Notes under the pieces: model-generated
Database searches by the model: none
Seen by the model: the letters and a program-made list of their open reading frames with translations, nothing else
Told to the model about the DNA's origin: nothing
Part shown: in pieces, positions 58,386-64,000 of the stretch
How positions within the stretch are numbered: position 1 is the first letter of the stretch
Layout of the letters: each line of letters opens with the position of its first letter
Made by a program: the position numbers and the translations under genes
From: Escallonia rubra
Lineage: Eukaryota > Streptophyta > Magnoliopsida > Escalloniales > Escalloniaceae
NCBI GenBank assembly: GCA_033065855.1
Contig: JAVXUO010002276.1
Span: 1-64,000 of the forward strand
Direction: 5' to 3'
DNA length: 64,000 nt

Positions 58386-61300
58386 ATGGAATCCGAAGCA
58401 GCAGCGAACTCAGAAACCGTGGTTTCACGCGGCGATCCGACTCGGCGGTCGGCACAGCATACGAAATGCCAGGAGGAAGAAGGAGCCGAGGATCGAAGTG
58501 AAGAAGCAAAACCGCCGCCTCCGCCAGACCAGAAGGAAATACTGAGGGCACTGGAGGTGGTGGAGAGGGACTCCGTCGCAATCGCCCAGAGCTTCACCTC
58601 TCTCTTTGCTTCCCTCCGCGTCGCTCTCTCTGAGGTCCGTCTCTCATCCGTTTTCTTAGCGATTCGTTGGGCATTTGTGCGTTTATTTACTCTGATTCGA
58701 TGCGAGTATTTGGTTAATCGATTGCAGTATCTTAAAACATTTCGGTAGAATTTGAGGATCACACATGTTTTGGCAATTACTCGCTCTGTCTTGTTGTCTT
58801 TTGACTTTTTACGAATTGTTAGAATGAAGTTAGAGCACGTGGACTTTGACTTCATGGTTTTAATCTTAGTTTGATTTATCAGAAAATGCTTATTTGGTTT
58901 GTAGGTACTAGTTGAGTTCATATCTATGTTTTAGAAGCATAAATTATATCATAAGAATTTGCAAAAAGTTGGAGGGAAAAAAATTTGTGAAACGGAGGGA
59001 GTTGTTTCTTTACATGTAAAAGAAAAGGAATTATGTCTCGGTTTAATACTTTTTGCCCCTTTAATTCCTAATTTGAAGATGTAAATGTTGACTTTAATAG
59101 AGTTTTACTTGATTACAATTCAGAGTTGAATTCTTAATATAATCCCAAGTAATTAGTAAAAGTCAAAGGAGACATTTATGAAATGGAGGGAATATACAAG
59201 TTAGTATAAGTTGATTTTTTTGGGACAAATTCAGTTTTTTTCTCCATCGCTGGGATATATGATTGAGTTGTTTCAACATGTTTAACTGTTATGGAATATG
59301 TCTCTGTGTTGTAGGTTACTGGACGGTCTGTTGATCATATGCAGTGTTTCAGTGATGCTGCTGGCCACCTTCAAGAATGTGGTAAGTGAAAGTATTGCTA
59401 TGCATATTGTGCCTTATTTTCACAATAATACTAGGTAGCCTATATGACTAACACCAAAGGAAGGTTTTGATACTAGGTGCAGCCTAGTACCATGATTGGT
59501 AACGTAGAAGAGGACTCTTTGAAGCCTATATGACTAGCATTGAAAGGAAGAAGCAATTTTTTTCTGTTTCATTTGTTAGATTGGATTGTGATGGGAGGTC
59601 TGAGAACTTTTTCTTTCTATTCTTCTCCCACCCCTGCCCCACCCGGTTTTCACCTTAAAGGGTGTGAGATTGTGAATAATAAGATAGTATACCTCGGATC
59701 TCTTAGCAAATTCTTCTGTGAGGAGCCCTGGCCCAACCGTAAAGCTGCTCCATTTGACCTGGAGGTGCGTCATCGAAGACAGTCTCTCCGTGTTGAGCCG
59801 CCTTTTTGTTCTTTTTCTATTGTTGGAGTGATTACCAAGCTCGTAGTCTTAAATAGTTTTGGAATATGCATCCCTTTCCTTTGATCTCGTCTTATTCAAT
59901 TTTACAATGATTAATTTCTAGAGAATAGTTGACTTGGTTAAACAAAAGAGACTTGATAGAGTCTTTCCAAACTGTATGCCATAATCTGGCAATATTAGCG
60001 GACATGAGGATAGGCTATGGCTGCTTAATCTTAGTGTTATCTTGGTGCAGCAACTTACGGTTCTGTTTCAGCCGGCGTATTTTGCTTTTATTCACATATG
60101 CATTTAGACATGATCTTTTTTTCGGCTATCTTCTGTCCAAAGTCATCTTTGTTGAAAGGATAGGCTATTCAACAATTACGCATTCAATTATGGGAGACGT
60201 GCAAATGACCAAAATGCCTAAATGAATCTCTTTGTTACAACAAGTTGAGTGACGTGGTTTGAACCCAAAGTACGCCAAACTAAGCCATTTCGCGGTGGTT
60301 CATATATTACACTTGTACACCATGGTGAACAATGACGCCTTTGACCATACGATTGTATATAATAGACAGGCTCTATATCTCGTAAGGACTGTATGCCATA
60401 TTAGTAAAATTAGGAGAAAACAGACATGTGGTGGCTGCTAACGTAAGTTTTGTTCCAAGGTGTATTCAAACAACAACTTATGGTGGCGCTTTAGTTGATC
60501 TTCTGAGTCTTAAGTACCATGAGTTTTTGATACACGTGTGTGTGTTTTAAATAATTGGATGTGCGTGTCACTGCAAGCATCCTACGGGACACATGCTTAT
60601 GACCAAAATGCCAATAATGATTATCTTTGTCGGTACAAGTTGAGTGATGTATGTTTGAATCTAGATTATGCCAAAATAACCCATTTTGGGTGTGGCCCAT
60701 ATATTGTACTTGTACGTACGTGGTGCTAAATTTGAACACTTTTGTAAATCATTTGGTGCAAAACAGGGAGTTGCTAATGCTTACCTTAAGTGACAATTTG
60801 TTGTGCATTTGGGTTCAAATGCATATACAGTAGTACTACTAATGTGTAGTCAAAGCTTCTCCTGTTCCTTCTTTCATGCCTGCTACCGTCTTCGATGTCA
60901 CAATCATCATCATCTACGCCTTTGCCCCAAACTAGTTGTGGTCGGCTACATGCCTTTTCTTCCATTCCTCCCTATCAAGGCACCCTCTGTTACTGTCTTC
61001 GACGTAGTTAGGGTATTCATTTACTGTCTAATGCTTGAGCTGACAATTTTAAATGCCAAGGTTTTGGTAGTCAGCAGTGTTGCTCTGGCTGTTAGATGGA
61101 TTTTATAATGTCATAAATTTAGTTCCTGCACCATGTCTCCACTATATGGTTGCCATAGGTCTTCCTTCATGTCATACCTTTCTGTGCATTGATCGGTATT
61201 TCTTGATAAATATAGCTTGTGGTTGTTGCAGTGTTTCTACGTAGTTTGTTGATAGGCTCAGAGACATGCATAACAGAGATTTTTGGGGACTTATTTTCTA

Positions 61301-62893
61301 ATTTTCCATCCCCCAGAAGACTGTTTGTGTTTCTTTTACCTTTCCAGGGTCCGGTAAATTTCTATCCCTTAGAAGACTGTTTGTATATGAGCAGTACCCT
61401 TCTCTTTGTTATCTTTTCATGCAGCACTTGATGCAGCAACAAAAGGGAATCGGTATATAAACTCCTGTCTCAGGTATGTTTGCAAATCTTACCTTGACCA
61501 CTATAAACAGAGTGTATGTGTGTCAACGAGTTTCTCAGGATGGGTGGGATGATTACCAAGCTTATGATAAAGCAGTAACACCGTATTGATATTAAATTCG
61601 TGGGTTGCAAGTGTCAGATCTTACCACTGCATAAAAAATGACCCCTAATGAACGACAAGAAAAGTTCTGAGAGTCCCATCAAGCTAGAGGAAAGCTCCAG
61701 AAACACAGTTTGATTTTAATTTGTCAATTTTGTATTTTACAGCTCCTAGTGTCTTCTATTTTCAAATCCTTGTAGGCATGTATCTGCCACCAGGCATTTC
61801 TGGTCTCATGTGTGTTCAATCAGGTCAAGGACTGGTGACCAGAGTTATAGGAATCTCAAGAAACACCGTTTCTTTATCTTCCAAGCTTTAGTATTCAATA
61901 TCTCTTGGGTGTTCTATTTTGAGTCCTTGCTAAAGACTTTTCTGCTGAAGGACTGTAGCGCTGCAACTGGCAGCTCAGGTTCACATGTTTTTTATCAGAT
62001 CAAGGACTGATAAAAGTAGTAAGAAAGTGGAGCTTTTCGTTATTGCTGAATTATTTTGACATCATCACTATTTCACCAAAAAATGGTCATTTAGGTTTTG
62101 TTTGATAACTTGTTAGTTTTCAGTTTTTTTCTCCAGTTTTATAAAATGGCGAAAAAAACGCGTTTGGCACAGTTTTCGTTTTTTTTTTCCTTCAGTTTTG
62201 AAAATTATTTTTTAAAACTTCCATTTAGGAGTTTTGGATTTTCAGTTTTGATTTTTATTTTGAGACCACCACCACCCTCCCACCGCCATAGCCACCACCC
62301 ACTGCCATCGGCCAACGCAGCTGCCGGCGGGCCATTGCCTGCGGCCGGCCACCGTCACGCTCCACCACCGCCACCACAAATTACCACTAAAGAAAAAACT
62401 CAAAATAAAAACTGAGTAATTAAACACCTATTTGTTTTTGTAAAAAATAAAAACTAAACTGGTTTGATTTTTGTTTTTTTTTTAAACAGAAAACCAAAAT
62501 TTGAAGTGATTTCAAAGACTATCTTAGTTTGTCTCTTCCTTCTACAGGATGCCAGGGGTTCGACCTACTCTTATTTTTCAAGTGTTATTTCTGGTTGCAG
62601 ATTAAATGAGGAAATGAAAGGCATCGACAGTCTAGCCTCGCAGTTGTATCCTTCATTGGTTTAACAAGTCCTTTTATTGTGGGTGGGGTGGAGGGGGTAT
62701 GGATATGCGTACTTTCCCAGTGTTATGGCACCTGATTCCACAATCTACCTGGGAACCAGGGCTGGTGCTTTGCTGCATGCTATATAATACCATAATCTCT
62801 TGCTGGCTCCCTTAATGCTTGTTTAGAAAGATCCTGAGGAGAAACGTGGATGCTTTGGACTCGGGTGTGAATAAGCTTCTTCGCCTTCCATGA
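58386..62893 (+). CDS. BORCS6-like subunit of the BLOC-1-related complex
   Basis: Five exons keep frame and end in TGA: 58386-58634, 59315-59381, 61425-61473, 62601-62645 and 62827-62893, giving 158 residues. The first ATG with a long open exon was chosen as start; it is preceded by an A-rich context (TCACAATGG). Residues 1-50 are acidic, low-complexity and include PPPPP. The rest is helical: EILRALEVVERDSVAIAQSF, LRVALSE, TGRSVDHMQCFSDAAGHLQE, NRYINSCLRLNEEM, LASQLKILRRNVDAL, KLLRLP. This order matches the conserved C-terminal domain of BORCS6 (DUF2365), part of the BORC complex that in animals recruits Arl8 to lysosomes; in plants a role at vacuole or endosome membranes is inferred. All introns are GT/AG. 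It looks intact. Confidence 0.8.
58635..59314 (+). other. intron 1 of the BORCS6-like gene with Stowaway-like ends
   Basis: GGAGGGA motifs at about 58971, 58995 and 59186, each next to AT-rich TTTATGAAAT-type tracts, resemble ends of partial Stowaway MITEs in one orientation. Confidence 0.5.
59382..61424 (+). other. intron 2 of the BORCS6-like gene
   Basis: A 2-kb intron with a GTAAGT donor and a CATGCAG acceptor. It contains a diverged duplication (about 60204-60390 and 60596-60780) sharing ATGACCAAAATGCC, ACAAGTTGAGTGA and ATATATT-CACTTGTAC. No coding signal. Confidence 0.5.
61474..62600 (+). other. intron 3 of the BORCS6-like gene with candidate MITE
   Basis: At about 62090-62480 a segment begins GGTTTTGTTTGATAACTTG and ends in TAAAAACTAAACTGG-type sequence. 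It encloses a CCACCACCGCC-rich core, as seen in plant elements with variable GC-rich interiors. A shorter repeat (CTCCAG/GACTGG and ATCAGGTCAAGGACTG at 61822, ATCAGATCAAGGACTG at 61996) also occurs. Confidence 0.4.
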
Positions 62894-63628
62894 TGTTGAT
62901 CTTGAGAGAGTTATTCCTTTTTTTGGGTTGCAATCTTGAGCGATTGATTTGGTAAATCATGAAGACTGCTTGGAACTGCCTTCGGCGTTCCTTGTGCTGG
63001 TTTATTCAGTGCTTTTTATACGATCCGTGGGGTGGTATTGTAACTTAAAATGACAAACTAACATAAACAAGTAAAGAATGTACTTCAGCGGACCGGCTGG
63101 ACGGTAATGAGGATATAGTTCGAGCTCTGAAATTTGGCAGCATTTTGCTACTGCATATTTAGTACATATATTCACCATTGGTGTTTGAGTGTTGACTTCA
63201 TCTTTGCCAATCCAAAGCTATCTGAACAACTTTGGAGGACATACTCCTGCATTGAAAAGAGCGTCTAGTTTGTCTCAGTTTAGAGATCAAAGAGCTGAAA
63301 GACGCAGAAAGATTTCTTGGCTGTGTTCATGGTATGAAGCACCTTTGGGACTCGGCTTGTAAAACTATGCTCATGTTTGGGCTTGCGTAGCTAGCTCGTG
63401 TTTGTGAAGAGCGTGTATTTTTGTTCAAGCTCGTTTTCCTTGTGGTTAACGAGCATTGTGATCGACCAGTTTGGCTAGTTTCATGTTCATGCTCAAGCTT
63501 GAAGCTCTTACTCGTGATTGACCTCGTTTCACTTCATAGTAATTGAATTGCCTTTCCCAATTTCACCCAAATTAGATCATAGATTCATAGTACTATCATT
63601 ATATTAGATTTCATTGAATTATCACTCA
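62894..63628. other. 3' flank of the BORCS6-like gene
   Basis: It probably contains the 3' UTR. No certain poly(A) signal was assigned and no further gene is seen. Confidence 0.4.
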
Positions 63629-64000
63629 TCTATACTTCTATACTATATATAAAGGAAAGACTTAGTTTAGTGTAACACCTCTTTGGTGTTACTAACTACC
63701 TATCTAGAATGGTGAAAAGTGACATTCAAAGTAATTTTTTTAAAAAAGTATGACGCAAAATACAAATCTTAAATGGTAAATAATTACTTATAACTACATG
63801 TATGGTTTTCATAATTTAAACCTCATTAAAAAATATAACTAAAATAAATTATAAAGCCCAAAATTTGTATTCCAAAAATAACATATTGCTAACTTTATCT
63901 TTGTAGATGTTTGGTTTTAACAATTTCAAATTCATTAAAAAATTGTAGTTAAAATCAAATATCTAAGTTTGATATGTTGATAATATTTTACTAATTTATT
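63629..64000 (+). mobile_element. Helitron-like 5' terminus, truncated by window end
   Basis: TCTATACTTCTATACTATAT followed by ATAAAGG is very close to the 5' ends of plant Helitrons, and the base before TC is A, as their A/T target rule predicts. The rest of the element is outside the window. Confidence 0.55.

Noticed and set aside
58358-58921. 187-residue minus-strand open frame
   Set aside because: It lies antisense to exon 1 and intron 1 of the BORCS6-like gene and has Arg/Ser-rich composition with no domain. It is a shadow of the real exon.

Overview
The window is nuclear DNA from a flowering plant, probably a eudicot. The evidence is spliced genes with plant-type GT/AG introns, AT-rich intergenic DNA, TRIM and solo-LTR fossils, Stowaway-like ends, Helitron-like ends, a plant L1 LINE, and fragments of plant genes (a YSL metal transporter and a ClpB/Hsp100 chaperone). 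Almost none of the short open frames is a gene. The real coding signal is in small exons joined by phase-consistent introns.

Layout. From 1.2 to 10.1 kb lies a plus-strand gene for a DegP/HtrA-like protease whose serine motif carries Glu in place of the nucleophile. Its 4.1-kb intron 5 holds an old TRIM with a nested TIR transposon. Two diverged copies of one segment (12.6-14.6 kb and 19.2-26.8 kb) serve as empty sites for each other. The first copy received a solo LTR that itself holds a hAT-like element. The second received a Mutator-like element and a roughly 6.1-kb Helitron-like insertion carrying host gene fragments, including YSL. Between the copies is a three-LTR TRIM composite with inverted outer LTRs.

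From 26.9 to 29.5 kb is a large inverted repeat. Two arms of about 1.3 kb are separated by only 34 bp, and each arm carries a trypsin-like peptidase gene, convergent on its twin. From 30.6 to 33.8 kb is a decayed L1-type LINE with a 9-bp-TSD DNA element inside its reverse transcriptase. A SIRE-like solo LTR lies at 37.1-38.35 kb.

The most striking structure is at 41.9-55.7 kb. Seven head-to-tail units of about 1.97 kb each carry the 5' part of a ClpB-like gene (transit-peptide-like exon plus Clp N domain) fused to the right half of a TIR transposon. Each unit contains a perfect 28-bp hairpin. All seven share the same coding breaks, so the amplified gene was already a pseudogene. Inner units share variants that the outer units lack, pointing to later internal expansion.

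The clearest intact gene is at 58.4-62.9 kb: a five-exon, 158-residue BORCS6-like protein, a subunit of a BLOC-1-related lysosome/vacuole-positioning complex. The window ends inside a Helitron-like 5' terminus at 63.63 kb.

Best candidates for an undescribed system are the inverted-repeat peptidase locus and the hairpin-bearing ClpB array. Both could feed double-stranded RNA into small-RNA pathways. That is inference; the sequence shows only the structures.
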